Assembly: GCA_036558745.1 (NCBI GenBank) | Contig: DATBEZ010000027.1 | Location: forward strand, 36,648 to 100,647 | Source of the DNA: JAMXLJ01 sp036558745 | GTDB taxonomy: Bacteria > Actinomycetota > Acidimicrobiia > IMCC26256 > JAMXLJ01 | Length of the DNA stretch: 64,000 nt | Reading direction: 5' to 3' | Shown: piece after piece, positions 1-8,131 of the stretch | Position numbering within the stretch: position 1 is the first letter of the stretch | Layout of the letters: each line of letters opens with the position of its first letter | Made by a program: the position numbers and the translations under genes | The notes under the pieces: model-generated | The model's database searches: none | Told to the model about the DNA's origin: nothing | The model's input: only the letters and a program-made list of their open reading frames with translations

Positions 1-216
1 CATGGCGGGCGCGAAGTTGAAGAACGTCGCCTCCACCGCGGCCGCCCCGACCGCGCCGAGCGGCGCGGCCCGGAAGCCGAAGTACCCCATCCAGAAGCCC
101 TTGAGCCCGGCGCCGGTCGCGGCCTCGCGCGACTCGGCCGAGAAGTAGGTCACGGCGTGGATCGTCTCGACCCGCACCCACAACGCACGGGCCCAGCCTG
201 GTGTCCCGGCCGTCAC
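1..216 (-). CDS. SCO6745/SalK-like family protein (partial, N-terminal part)
   Basis: The minus-strand frame entering from the left edge is open for 72 codons back to a GTG at 214-216; an in-frame stop lies 15 nt further upstream. The residues include VRVETIHAVTYFSAES and GFWMGYFGFRAAPLG, which I recognise as the N-terminal signature of the actinobacterial SCO6745/SalK-like family (a helix-turn-helix-like fold, biochemical role poorly known). A second GTG at 175-177 would give a shorter start. The GTG at 216 is preferred because family members usually carry a few residues before the ETIHAVTYF block. The C-terminal part lies outside the window, so integrity cannot be judged. Confidence 0.6.
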   Translation of the reverse strand, partial: MTAGTPGWARALWVRVETIHAVTYFSAESREAATGAGLKGFWMGYFGFRAAPLGAVGAAAVEATFFNFAPAM

Positions 217-308
217 CGGCGGATCTCGGAGTCACGGCAGCTCAACACTCGGTGAATCGTCGCGCCGATGGCCAAGCCGGCGCCGTCCCGAGCACGTAGC
301 GTTCGGGT

Positions 309-1790
309 ATGGCAGGTGAGATCTCACGTCGCGCGTTCTCGACCGGTGTCGCCGCAGGCCTCGGCCTCCTCGCCACGGGATGTCGCTTCTTTCCCGGCGG
401 GCCCGGCGCCGGGTCCGGTGGCAGGCGGCCGGGGAGGCGCATCCGCCAGCCCGGCGACCGTCCCGACGCCCGCCGCCCCGAGGGCACCGACCTGCTCCCG
501 GGCATCGAGCACATCGTCATCTACATGCAGGAGAACCACTCCTACGACTCCTACCTCGGTGCGCTGCGACACGGTGACGGGTACCAGTTCCGGCGCGGCG
601 TCCCGGTCAACGCCAACCCCGACCCGAACGGCCAGCTCCTGCGCGTGTTCCACGCGCCCGACACGTGCCAGAGCGGCCGCGGTGTGTCGCAGTCGTGGAG
701 CTCGACCCACACCCAGATCGACAGCGGCCGTATGGACGGCTTCCTGCGCGACGGCAACACGAACGCGATGCGCTACTGGGACCGCTCCGACATCCCGTTC
801 TACTGGTCGCTCGCCGAGACGTTCCCGGTCTGCGACCGTTGGTTCGCGTCCGCGCCCGCGCAGACGTACCCGAACCGGCTGTACCTCCAGGCCGCGACGT
901 GCCAGGACCTCATCTCGACCGACACCGCGAAGGTCGTCGCGATGCCGCGACCGGCGGGCGGGACGATCTGGGAGAAGCTGAGCCAGTTCGGCATCTCGTG
1001 GATCGACTATGCGTTCGACCTCCCCGACATCGCGCTGTTCCCGTACCTGTTCACCGCGAACCGCGACAAGGTGCGGAACTTCCCGCAGTTCCTTGCCGAC
1101 TGTCGAAGCGGCGCGCTCCCGCAGGTGTCGATCGTGAGCCCCGGCGTGACCCGCTACAGCGAGGAGAATCCGGCCGACGTCCAGCTGGGCGAGGCCTACA
1201 GCTCGTCGATCATCAACGCGGTGATGCACAGCCCCGCGTGGCCCAAGACCGTGTTGCTGTTCATGTACGACGAGCACGGCGGCTACTACGACCACGTCCC
1301 GCCCCCGCCCGCGATCCCGCCCGACGACATCGCGCCCGCGGTGGCGCCGGCACCGGGCGCGCCGGCGGCGTGGAACATCTACGGCATCCGCGTGCCCGCG
1401 TACGTGATCTCGCCGTTCTCGAAGCGCCACTACGTGTCCCACGTCGTGCACGACCACACGTCCGTGCTGCGCTTCATCGAGACCAAGTTCAACCTCGGCG
1501 CGCTCACGCGCCGCGACGCGAACGCGTCCAACCTGCTCGACTGCCTCCAGCTCCACGGGCGACCGCCGTTCCTCGACCCGCCGGAGCTCGCGGCCCCCGG
1601 CCTGCCCGCGACGGGGAGCCGGTGCACGCCCGACGTCCCACCCCCGCCGACCGAAGCCACCGTCGCCGCGACCGCGACGCCTGCCGTGGCCACGGTGACC
1701 GCGCACGGCACCGCCGCGCCGGTCGGCTCGGCTCGCTACGAGCGCCAGAAGCTGCTCGAGCACGTGGTCGGGACCGGTCACCTGGTCTGA
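309..1790 (+). CDS. Tat-exported phosphoesterase (phospholipase C / acid phosphatase family) lipoprotein
   Basis: 493 residues. The N-terminus has a twin-arginine signal (SRRAF, residues 6-10), a hydrophobic stretch and a lipobox-like ATGC with Cys25, so the protein is probably exported folded and anchored to the membrane. The mature part matches the PF04185 phosphoesterase family (phospholipase C and acid phosphatase AcpA types): an ENHSYDSYLG block at about 75, a metal-ligand block DEHGGYYDHV at about 321 and YGIRVPAYVISPFSK further on. The last 60 residues are Ala/Pro/Thr-rich and low in complexity. The likely role is hydrolysis of phosphate esters or phospholipids outside the cell. ATG start, no strong RBS visible. 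It stands alone; the MFS gene follows after 73 nt. Confidence 0.85.
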   Translation: MAGEISRRAFSTGVAAGLGLLATGCRFFPGGPGAGSGGRRPGRRIRQPGDRPDARRPEGTDLLPGIEHIVIYMQENHSYDSYLGALRHGDGYQFRRGVPVNANPDPNGQLLRVFHAPDTCQSGRGVSQSWSSTHTQIDSGRMDGFLRDGNTNAMRYWDRSDIPFYWSLAETFPVCDRWFASAPAQTYPNRLYLQAATCQDLISTDTAKVVAMPRPAGGTIWEKLSQFGISWIDYAFDLPDIALFPYLFTANRDKVRNFPQFLADCRSGALPQVSIVSPGVTRYSEENPADVQLGEAYSSSIINAVMHSPAWPKTVLLFMYDEHGGYYDHVPPPPAIPPDDIAPAVAPAPGAPAAWNIYGIRVPAYVISPFSKRHYVSHVVHDHTSVLRFIETKFNLGALTRRDANASNLLDCLQLHGRPPFLDPPELAAPGLPATGSRCTPDVPPPPTEATVAATATPAVATVTAHGTAAPVGSARYERQKLLEHVVGTGHLV

Positions 1791-1863
1791 CCCGGGCGCG
1801 GGCCGCCCGGGCGCGGATTGAGACGGGCGAGGCGGCGGGCAAACCACCCGAGGGGAAACCTTC

Positions 1864-3402
1864 GTGCGGGGAGCCGTGGGCACGACGTCGAGACCGCAGG
1901 AGCACCGGGCGCGAACCCGTCGCGAGCGACCGCAACGCGCCGCGCCCGAGCGCGGCATCCCGCTCGCCCGCCACCTCCCGGCACCTCTGCGCACGCGCGT
2001 CCGGCGTGCCACGCGCACCCTCGGGGGCGTCGCGACCGCAGAGACCGTCGTGCTGCTCGCGCTCGTCCTTGCGCTCGACAGCGCGGACCGCGCGTCGCTG
2101 GGCGCGCTGGCACCGGGCATCCGGTCCAGCTTCCACATCTCCAACACCCAGCTGGGCCTGCTCGCCTCCGCGTTCAGCATCGTCGGTGGCCTGGCCACCG
2201 TTCCCGTCGGGGCACTGACCGACCGCGTCCATCGGGTCCGCCTGCTCACCGCCAGCATCGTGATCTGGAGCGCGGCGATGGTCGCGTCGGGTCTCGCGGT
2301 CACCTTCCTCATGCTGTTCGCGGCGCGGCTGCTCCTCGGTGTGGTGACCGCGACCGGCGGACCCACCGTCGCGTCGCTGACCGGCGACCTGTATCCGCCG
2401 AGCGAGCGCGGCCGGACACTGTCCTGGATCCGCAGCGGTGAGCTCGTCGGCGCCGGGTTCGGCTTCCTGCTCGCGGGAGGCGTCGCGGTCCTGTTCGGCT
2501 GGCGCGGTGTGTTCGTCATCCTCGCCGTCGTCGGACTGCTCGTGGCGCGTGGCGCGACCCGGCTCCCTGAGCCACCGCGTGGCGCGCAGGGAGGAGCGGG
2601 CACGGCCCGTTCACCCCGTGACGAAGCGCGACGCGGTGACGTCACCGGCCAGCTCGTGCACGAGTCCGACATCGGGATCGACGAGACGACGATCGTTCGT
2701 GACGACCCCTCGGAACAGTCGTTGTGGTGGGCGGCGCGCTACGTGCTCCGCGTGCGCACGAACGTGATCGTCATCGTGGCGTCGTCGATCGGCGACTTCT
2801 TCTTCGCCGGTCTCCAGCTCTTCGCGGTGGAGTTCGTGATCCACCAGTACGGCATCGGCAAGTACACCGCGACGGTGCTGATCCCCGTGGTCGGCATCGG
2901 CGCGCTCACGGGGATGCTCGTCTCCGGACGGATCACCGACCGCCTCCTCGAGCGCGGCCACCTGAACGCGCGCATCGCGGTGAGCGCGTGGAGCTTCATC
3001 CTCGGCGCCGCGCTGCTCGTCCCGGCGTTCCTGAGCCGCTCCCTCTATCTCGCGCTCCCGCTCTTCGTGCTCGGTGGCGCGTGCCTCGCTGCGCCCAACC
3101 CACCGATGGACGCGGCACGCCTCGACGTGATCGACCCGCGGCTGTGGGGACGCGCGGAGGGCATACGCACGCTGTTCCGCATCCTGGCGCAGGCTCTGGC
3201 GCCGATCACGTTCGGTCTCCTCGCCGACGCGCTCGGCGGGGGCCGCGACCAGGGTCTGCAGCTCGCCTTCCTGCTCATGACGCCCACGCTCGTCGCCAAC
3301 GGCCTGGTCCTGCTCCTGGCGCTGCGGACCTACCCGCGCGACGTCGCGTCCGCGCAGGCGTCGGCGGACAACGTCGGGGCGAACATGGGTGACGGGCGAT
3401 GA
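1864..3402 (+). CDS. MFS transporter
   Basis: 512 residues from GTG, with an AGGGGA ribosome-binding site about 9 nt upstream. About 55 charged, Arg-rich residues precede the first membrane segment. Twelve hydrophobic segments can then be traced in two groups, with a hydrophilic loop at about 240-295 between them. The loop after segment 2 carries the MFS pattern GALTDRVHRVR. By eye it resembles the Spinster-like or sugar-phosphate-type subgroup of the Major Facilitator Superfamily. The substrate cannot be told. A PPOX-type gene follows 30 nt downstream on the same strand. Confidence 0.8.
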   Translation: MRGAVGTTSRPQEHRARTRRERPQRAAPERGIPLARHLPAPLRTRVRRATRTLGGVATAETVVLLALVLALDSADRASLGALAPGIRSSFHISNTQLGLLASAFSIVGGLATVPVGALTDRVHRVRLLTASIVIWSAAMVASGLAVTFLMLFAARLLLGVVTATGGPTVASLTGDLYPPSERGRTLSWIRSGELVGAGFGFLLAGGVAVLFGWRGVFVILAVVGLLVARGATRLPEPPRGAQGGAGTARSPRDEARRGDVTGQLVHESDIGIDETTIVRDDPSEQSLWWAARYVLRVRTNVIVIVASSIGDFFFAGLQLFAVEFVIHQYGIGKYTATVLIPVVGIGALTGMLVSGRITDRLLERGHLNARIAVSAWSFILGAALLVPAFLSRSLYLALPLFVLGGACLAAPNPPMDAARLDVIDPRLWGRAEGIRTLFRILAQALAPITFGLLADALGGGRDQGLQLAFLLMTPTLVANGLVLLLALRTYPRDVASAQASADNVGANMGDGR

Positions 3403-3432
3403 GTTCCGCGGCCCGGGTCGGTCGTCACGGTC

Positions 3433-3981
3433 ATGGACGCGACGAACCTGGCCGACCTCTACCACCTTCCCCTGCTCGACTGGGCGCCGATCGGGGCCCG
3501 GCTCGACGAGGGACTGACCCAGGCACCCGACACCGGCGGCCCGAACCGTCACACGTGCTGGCTGGCCACGATCGACCGTGACGGGCGCCCGCACGTCACC
3601 GGCGTCGGGGCGCTCTGGACCGACGGTGCCTTCTGGTTCGAGACCGGCGACGGCACCCGCAAGGCGCGGAACCTCGCGCGCGACCCGCGTTGCACGCTGA
3701 GCGTCTCGGCACACGACTTCGACCTCGTGGTCGAAGGCGAGGCCCATCAGGTGACCGATCCCCCGACGGTCGCCGCGATGGCCGCTCGGTGGGCAGCCGG
3801 AGGTTGGCCCGCGCGCGTCGACGAGACGGGTCGCGCGCTCACCGCGGACTTCAGCGCGCCGTCCGCCGGTCCGCCGCCGTGGTTCGTCTATCGCCTCACA
3901 CCGTCGAGCGCGACCGCGCTGTCGACGGTCGAGCCCGGTGGCGCGACACGCTGGCGCTTCACCGCCGAGCGGTCCGGCTGA
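3433..3981 (+). CDS. Pyridoxamine-5'-phosphate-oxidase-fold flavin/F420-binding protein
   Basis: 182 residues from ATG. The N-terminal half has the split-barrel signature CWLATIDRDGRPHVTGVGALW, followed by FWFETGDGTRKARNLARDPRC, typical of PPOX-fold proteins that bind FMN or F420. In actinomycetes many act as F420H2-dependent reductases. It follows the MFS gene closely on the same strand and converges with the next gene, leaving only 6 nt between the two stop codons. No obvious RBS is seen. The fold is fairly certain; cofactor and substrate are not. Confidence 0.75.
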   Translation: MDATNLADLYHLPLLDWAPIGARLDEGLTQAPDTGGPNRHTCWLATIDRDGRPHVTGVGALWTDGAFWFETGDGTRKARNLARDPRCTLSVSAHDFDLVVEGEAHQVTDPPTVAAMAARWAAGGWPARVDETGRALTADFSAPSAGPPPWFVYRLTPSSATALSTVEPGGATRWRFTAERSG

Positions 3982-3987
3982 GCACGA

Positions 3988-5604
3988 TCACGCGGGGTTG
4001 AGGCCCGCCGCAACCGGCAGCTCGACGTGCACGGCGTCGAACTCGATCTGGCCGCCCAGGCGCGGCTGCGCGTACGCAACCGTCGTCGGGACGAGCTGCA
4101 GCGTGAGCCGGGATCCGGGACGGGCCGCGAAGGCGATGATCTCGAGCGGGACCGTCGCGGTGTGCGTCTGGCCGTCGAGCGTGAGCGCGACCGGCGTGAT
4201 CTGGTTCCCGACGACGATGCCGGTGGCGTCGTCGACGACCTGCGCGAACACCGCAGTCGGACGTTCGCCGGCGGGCGCGGTGCCGCGGTAGGTGATGCGC
4301 AGTTGCGGCGCGCCGACGACGACCGCCGCCCGTGATCCCGCGGCGATGTCGACGTCGAGCGCGTTCGACGCGCGCCCCGGTGTGATGATCCCGGCGACGC
4401 TCGCGAGCGGGTCGCGGCTCGTGGACGTGTTCGCCGGGCCCGACCCGCCCGTCGCGACCAGGTTCAACGTGCCGTGGCCGTCACCGACGAGCGGAGCGCC
4501 GGTCGGCAGCGGATAGTCGGCCGCGGTGTAGCGGACACCGTTCTGGTCGATGAACGCGAACTTCGCCACGGTGGCGACCGACTGGTCGCGCTGGACGTAC
4601 CGCGCCAGCCACGCCAGCGTCGCCTGCGCGACCGTCGTCGGGTCACCGGGGTTGGTGAGGCACACGCCGTGACCGCCGCAGGTCCACAGCATCGCGGTCG
4701 GAACGCCGGTGCGCTTCACGAGGTCGTAGTTGGTCACGGCCTCCTGGAGCGTGAACAGGTTGTCGGACTCGCCCTGCACGAACAGCGTCGGGACACGGAT
4801 CTGGCTCACCGCGTCGCCCGGTCCACGTTGCGCGAACCAGTCCACGTCGACCGGGTCGACCGTGCCGTGCGTGTTCGCGTACGCGTTGCCGGCGGTGATG
4901 TGCGGATCGAGCGAGTGGCCACGGGCCGCCGCGTACAGCAGTGTCGACCAGCCGGCCTTGTACACACCGTTCTTCGCGAGGCTCGTCGTCAACGAGTGCC
5001 ACGCCCACGACGGGACGATCGCGTCGACCCGGCAGTCGATCGGCGCGGTCGTGAGCTGGATCCCACCGCCGTACGACACACCCAGCATGCCGAGCCGGGG
5101 GTCACGCGTGCCGTCGAGCTGCACACCGGGCTGCGCGGCGACCCAGTCGATGATGCGCTGGACGTCGCGGCCCTCGAAGGCCGGGCTGTCGACCTCGATG
5201 GTGCCGCCCGAGCGCCCGAAGCCGCGCGGGTCCCACGTGAGCACGTTGTAGCCCGCGTTCTGGAGCGTCCGGATGGAGAGCGATCCCGGGACACCCGCCG
5301 TCCTCGTGTTGGTGTCACCGGCCATGCCCCAGCCCGGACCCATGAGCAGCGTCGGCGCGGTGGAGCGCCCCTGGATCGGGAACCAGTGCACCCGGATCTT
5401 CGTGCCGTCGAACGAGGTCAGGTCGCGATCGCTCGCCACCCCGGCGACCGGAGTCGACACCGGTACCGCGGGATCGGCGGCGGGCGGCCGGCAGCCGGCG
5501 TTCGTGGTCGTCGCCGGCTTCCGTGCCGCGGCGGCCTTCCCGGAGCTGGAGCAGCCCGCCGCGACGAGGACGACCGCGGCCAGGAGCGCAGGCAGCGCTC
5601 GCAT
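3988..5604 (-). CDS. Secreted lipoprotein, CocE/NonD (X-Pro dipeptidyl-peptidase-like) alpha/beta hydrolase
   Basis: 538 residues from ATG at 5602-5604. This start was chosen because it opens a lipoprotein signal peptide (MRALPALLAAVVLVAAGC, Cys18), although the frame stays open much further upstream. The catalytic part shows GPGWGMAG, NVLTWDPRGFGRSGG and the nucleophile elbow GVSYGG with Ser177, then DNLFT and GGHGVC as likely acid and histidine regions. A C-terminal beta-sandwich-like part (about 400-538) fits the S15/CocE architecture. The probable role is hydrolysis of an ester or peptide outside the membrane; the substrate is unknown. It lies downstream of the LLM oxidoreductase on the same strand, 65 nt away. 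Confidence 0.8.
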   Translation of the reverse strand: MRALPALLAAVVLVAAGCSSSGKAAAARKPATTTNAGCRPPAADPAVPVSTPVAGVASDRDLTSFDGTKIRVHWFPIQGRSTAPTLLMGPGWGMAGDTNTRTAGVPGSLSIRTLQNAGYNVLTWDPRGFGRSGGTIEVDSPAFEGRDVQRIIDWVAAQPGVQLDGTRDPRLGMLGVSYGGGIQLTTAPIDCRVDAIVPSWAWHSLTTSLAKNGVYKAGWSTLLYAAARGHSLDPHITAGNAYANTHGTVDPVDVDWFAQRGPGDAVSQIRVPTLFVQGESDNLFTLQEAVTNYDLVKRTGVPTAMLWTCGGHGVCLTNPGDPTTVAQATLAWLARYVQRDQSVATVAKFAFIDQNGVRYTAADYPLPTGAPLVGDGHGTLNLVATGGSGPANTSTSRDPLASVAGIITPGRASNALDVDIAAGSRAAVVVGAPQLRITYRGTAPAGERPTAVFAQVVDDATGIVVGNQITPVALTLDGQTHTATVPLEIIAFAARPGSRLTLQLVPTTVAYAQPRLGGQIEFDAVHVELPVAAGLNPA

Positions 5605-5669
5605 CGATGAGGTGTGGCCCACCCTGACCCGTACGTCCACGTCGTCCCCTGGGATTGCCCGCGTGCTGC

Positions 5670-6500
5670 TCAACCGACCAGACCGACGATACGCGCGAGT
5701 CGCTCCATCGACACCAGCCACGCGTCGGGATCCGTTCGCCACGGCGCCGCGACGACGTGCTGGATCCCGGCCGACTCGAACGCGTCGCGCTCCGTTGCGA
5801 TCTCGTCGGGATCCATCCCCTGCGGGTCCCAACCGGTGCGCAGCGAGATCGTGAAGGTCGACGGGTCGGGATGGTCGCGGCGCAGGCGCGCGATCGGATC
5901 CACCACGGTGTCGGGCTTCAGCCCGATGAGCTGGAAGCCCCGTCCGACGCGGGCCGCGCGCCGGTACGCGGCCTCGCTGCCGCCCGCCATCCACAGCTCG
6001 ATCGGATGCGACGGCTTGGGCAGCACGCGCAGCTCGTCGAACGCGTAGAACTCGCCGTGGTACGTCGTCGGGTCGGTCGTCCAGCACGCGTGCAGCACGT
6101 CGAGGATCTCGTCGGTGCGCTTCCCGCGGGTGTGGAAGTCCTGACCGAGCGCGGTGAACTCGGCCTCGCTCCAGCCGACCCCGATCCCCAGCTTCAGGCG
6201 GCCGCCGCTCAGGTTGTCGAGCGACGCCGTGGCGTTGGCCAGCCACAAGGGTTGGTGCTGGCTCGCGACCAGCACGCTCGTGCCGAGCCCGATGCGCTCG
6301 GTCGCCGCGGCCGCCCACGCGAGGCTCAACAACGGGTCGAACAGGTACGGCGACGGGTAGCCCTGCGACGCGGGCTGGACGACATGGTCGCTCACCCACA
6401 CGTCGTCGAACCCGACCTCTTCGGCGAGGCGCGCCGCGCGCGTGATCGCGTCGGCCCCGGCGGCGCGACCGAACTGGGGAAGATGGATGCCATAGCGCAC
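5670..6500 (-). CDS. LLM-class F420-dependent oxidoreductase
   Basis: 276 residues from GTG at 6498-6500. This start gives the family N-terminus VRYGIHLPQFGR; extra open codons upstream have no family match. Luciferase-like features include DDVWVSDHVV, an LGTSVLVASQHQP strand, and LSGGRLKLGIGVGWSEAEF, typical of the TIGR03619-like F420 subgroup. Such enzymes use F420 as hydride donor or acceptor on small organic substrates. It is divergent from the esterase at 6593 and upstream of the lipoprotein hydrolase. Confidence 0.85.
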   Translation of the reverse strand: MRYGIHLPQFGRAAGADAITRAARLAEEVGFDDVWVSDHVVQPASQGYPSPYLFDPLLSLAWAAAATERIGLGTSVLVASQHQPLWLANATASLDNLSGGRLKLGIGVGWSEAEFTALGQDFHTRGKRTDEILDVLHACWTTDPTTYHGEFYAFDELRVLPKPSHPIELWMAGGSEAAYRRAARVGRGFQLIGLKPDTVVDPIARLRRDHPDPSTFTISLRTGWDPQGMDPDEIATERDAFESAGIQHVVAAPWRTDPDAWLVSMERLARIVGLVG

Positions 6501-6592
6501 GGCGGGAGTCTCGCGCCCGACGCGCCGGCCGAGACACGCGGCGATGGACCACCCCGAGGACGAGGACACCGGCGACATGGAAGAGTGTCGCC

Positions 6593-7540
6593 GTGCCGTA
6601 CGCCTTCGACCCCGAGCTCGCGCCGTTCGTGGACCTGCTGCCTCAGGGCGAGATGACCGACGTGACCAAGGCCCGTGCCGACATCATCGGGCTCGTCGCG
6701 TCACTCAACGACGCGGTCGACACGACTGGCGTGACGATGACCGACCACGAGGTGTCGTCCGGTGGCGTGACCGTGCCGGTCAGGGTCTACTCCCCCGCGT
6801 CGCCGCCTCCGGCCGGGGGACGGCCCGCGCTGCTCGACATCCACGGCGGCGGGTTCGTCGTCGGTTCGATCGACATGGAGCACGCGTTCGCGACACATGT
6901 CGCACGCGAGCTCGGCGCGGTGGTCGCGACCCCCGAGTACCGCCTCGCGCCCGAGCATCCGTTCCCGGCCGGTGTCGACGACTGCTACGCGACGCTCCGC
7001 TGGCTCCACGAGGATGCCGCGTCGCTCGGGATCGACACCGCACGTATCGCGGTCGGCGGCCAGAGCGCGGGCGGCGGGTTGGCCGCGGCGATCGCGCTGC
7101 TCGCGCGCGACCGGGGTGGCCCGCGCCTGTGCTTCCAGTTCCTCGGCATCCCCGAGCTCGATCACCGGCTCACGACGACGAGCATGCGGACGTTCGTCGA
7201 CACACCGCTCTGGCACCGCCCGAACGCGGAGCTGAGCTGGCGCTACTACCTCGGCGACGACACGGGCGACGTATCTCCGTACGCCTCCCCGGCCATCGCG
7301 CCCGACGTGAGTGGCCTCCCACCCGCGTACGTCACCACGATGGAGTTCGACCCGCTGCGCGACGAAGGGATCCTGTACGCGCTGCGCATGATGGAAGCGG
7401 GCGTCTCGGTGGAGCTCCACACCTTCCCGGGCACCTTCCACGGCTCGGGTGTCATGACGACCGCGGCGGTGTCGCGCCGCGCCCAGGCCGAGCTCATGGA
7501 AGCCCTCCGGCGCGGGCTCGGAGTCGCGAAGGACCGCTGA
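6593..7540 (+). CDS. Alpha/beta hydrolase, hormone-sensitive-lipase family esterase
   Basis: 315 residues from GTG. The HSL-family oxyanion motif HGGG is at 84-87, the nucleophile is Ser158 in GQSAGGG, the acid is Asp253 in EFDPLRDE and the histidine is His283 in TFHGS. YRLAPEHPFPA is the usual stretch between motif and nucleophile. The catalytic set is complete and the length is normal. No signal peptide is seen, so it is cytoplasmic, likely a carboxylesterase for short or bulky acyl esters. The SnoaL-like gene follows 54 nt downstream. Confidence 0.9.
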   Translation: MPYAFDPELAPFVDLLPQGEMTDVTKARADIIGLVASLNDAVDTTGVTMTDHEVSSGGVTVPVRVYSPASPPPAGGRPALLDIHGGGFVVGSIDMEHAFATHVARELGAVVATPEYRLAPEHPFPAGVDDCYATLRWLHEDAASLGIDTARIAVGGQSAGGGLAAAIALLARDRGGPRLCFQFLGIPELDHRLTTTSMRTFVDTPLWHRPNAELSWRYYLGDDTGDVSPYASPAIAPDVSGLPPAYVTTMEFDPLRDEGILYALRMMEAGVSVELHTFPGTFHGSGVMTTAAVSRRAQAELMEALRRGLGVAKDR

Positions 7541-7594
7541 TCCGCCGCCCGCCCCGGGACGAAGAGCTTGCGGTTGCCCCGGGAGGGACGTGCG

Positions 7595-7999
7595 ATGGAC
7601 GACCTGCGGATGCTCCGGCGTCGGTTCGACGAAGAGGTGGTCAACGGACGGGATCTCGACGCGGTCCCGGACTGGTTCACCGACGACTACGTCGATCATG
7701 TCGACATCCCCGGCCTGCCGCCGGGCGTCGAAGGCGTCGTCGCCCGTCACCGCATGCTCATCACCGCGATGCCCGACCTCCACGTGGAGGTTCACGAGGT
7801 GATCGCGCAGGGCGACACGACCGCAGCGCGCTTCACCGTCACCGGCACCGACACCGGCGGCTTCATGGGCATGCCGGCGACCGGGAAGGCCGTCAGCGTC
7901 ACCGGGATGGACTTCATGCGCTTCCGCGACGGTCGCATCAGCGAGCACTGGGGCGAGATGGACATGATGGGCCTGCTCCAACAGCTCGGCGTCGCCTGA
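7595..7999 (+). CDS. SnoaL-like ester cyclase / polyketide-cyclase-fold protein
   Basis: 134 residues. The ATG at 7595 has a GGGAGGGA ribosome-binding site 6-14 nt upstream, so it is preferred over an earlier in-frame ATG. The sequence VPDWFTDDYVDHV, then GVEGVVARHRMLITAMPDLHVEVHEV, is typical of the SnoaL/ester-cyclase branch of NTF2-like folds. The end DGRISEHWGEMDMMGLLQQLG is also the family C-terminus. The actual substrate is usually unknown for these proteins. Confidence 0.8.
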   Translation: MDDLRMLRRRFDEEVVNGRDLDAVPDWFTDDYVDHVDIPGLPPGVEGVVARHRMLITAMPDLHVEVHEVIAQGDTTAARFTVTGTDTGGFMGMPATGKAVSVTGMDFMRFRDGRISEHWGEMDMMGLLQQLGVA

Positions 8000-8131
8000 A
8001 CGGGCGGAGTATCACGTCGACGTGGCCCGGCGACAGCACAACGTGAGCGAGCGGCGCACTCGAGGTCGTCTGACGATCGCACCCCGCTCGCCGACTCGGT
8101 ACCGTGGCGTTCCGTCGGTGGGAGGAGGCTG

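Noticed and set aside
324..2672. Long open frame on the minus strand opposite the phosphoesterase and MFS genes
   Set aside because: Its product is Arg/Ala-rich with no domain. Such frames arise on the non-coding strand of GC-rich genes, and the plus-strand genes have clear family motifs.
5605..6552. Continuous open frame joining the lipoprotein hydrolase with upstream sequence as one 854-residue protein
   Set aside because: The upstream part is Arg-rich antisense to nothing recognisable and overlaps the LLM gene; the signal peptide at 5604 marks the true start.
8013..8024. CACGTCGACGTG 12-bp palindrome before the histidine kinase
   Set aside because: Without spacer or second copy, and made of common GC-rich words, it may be chance; no promoter context supports it.
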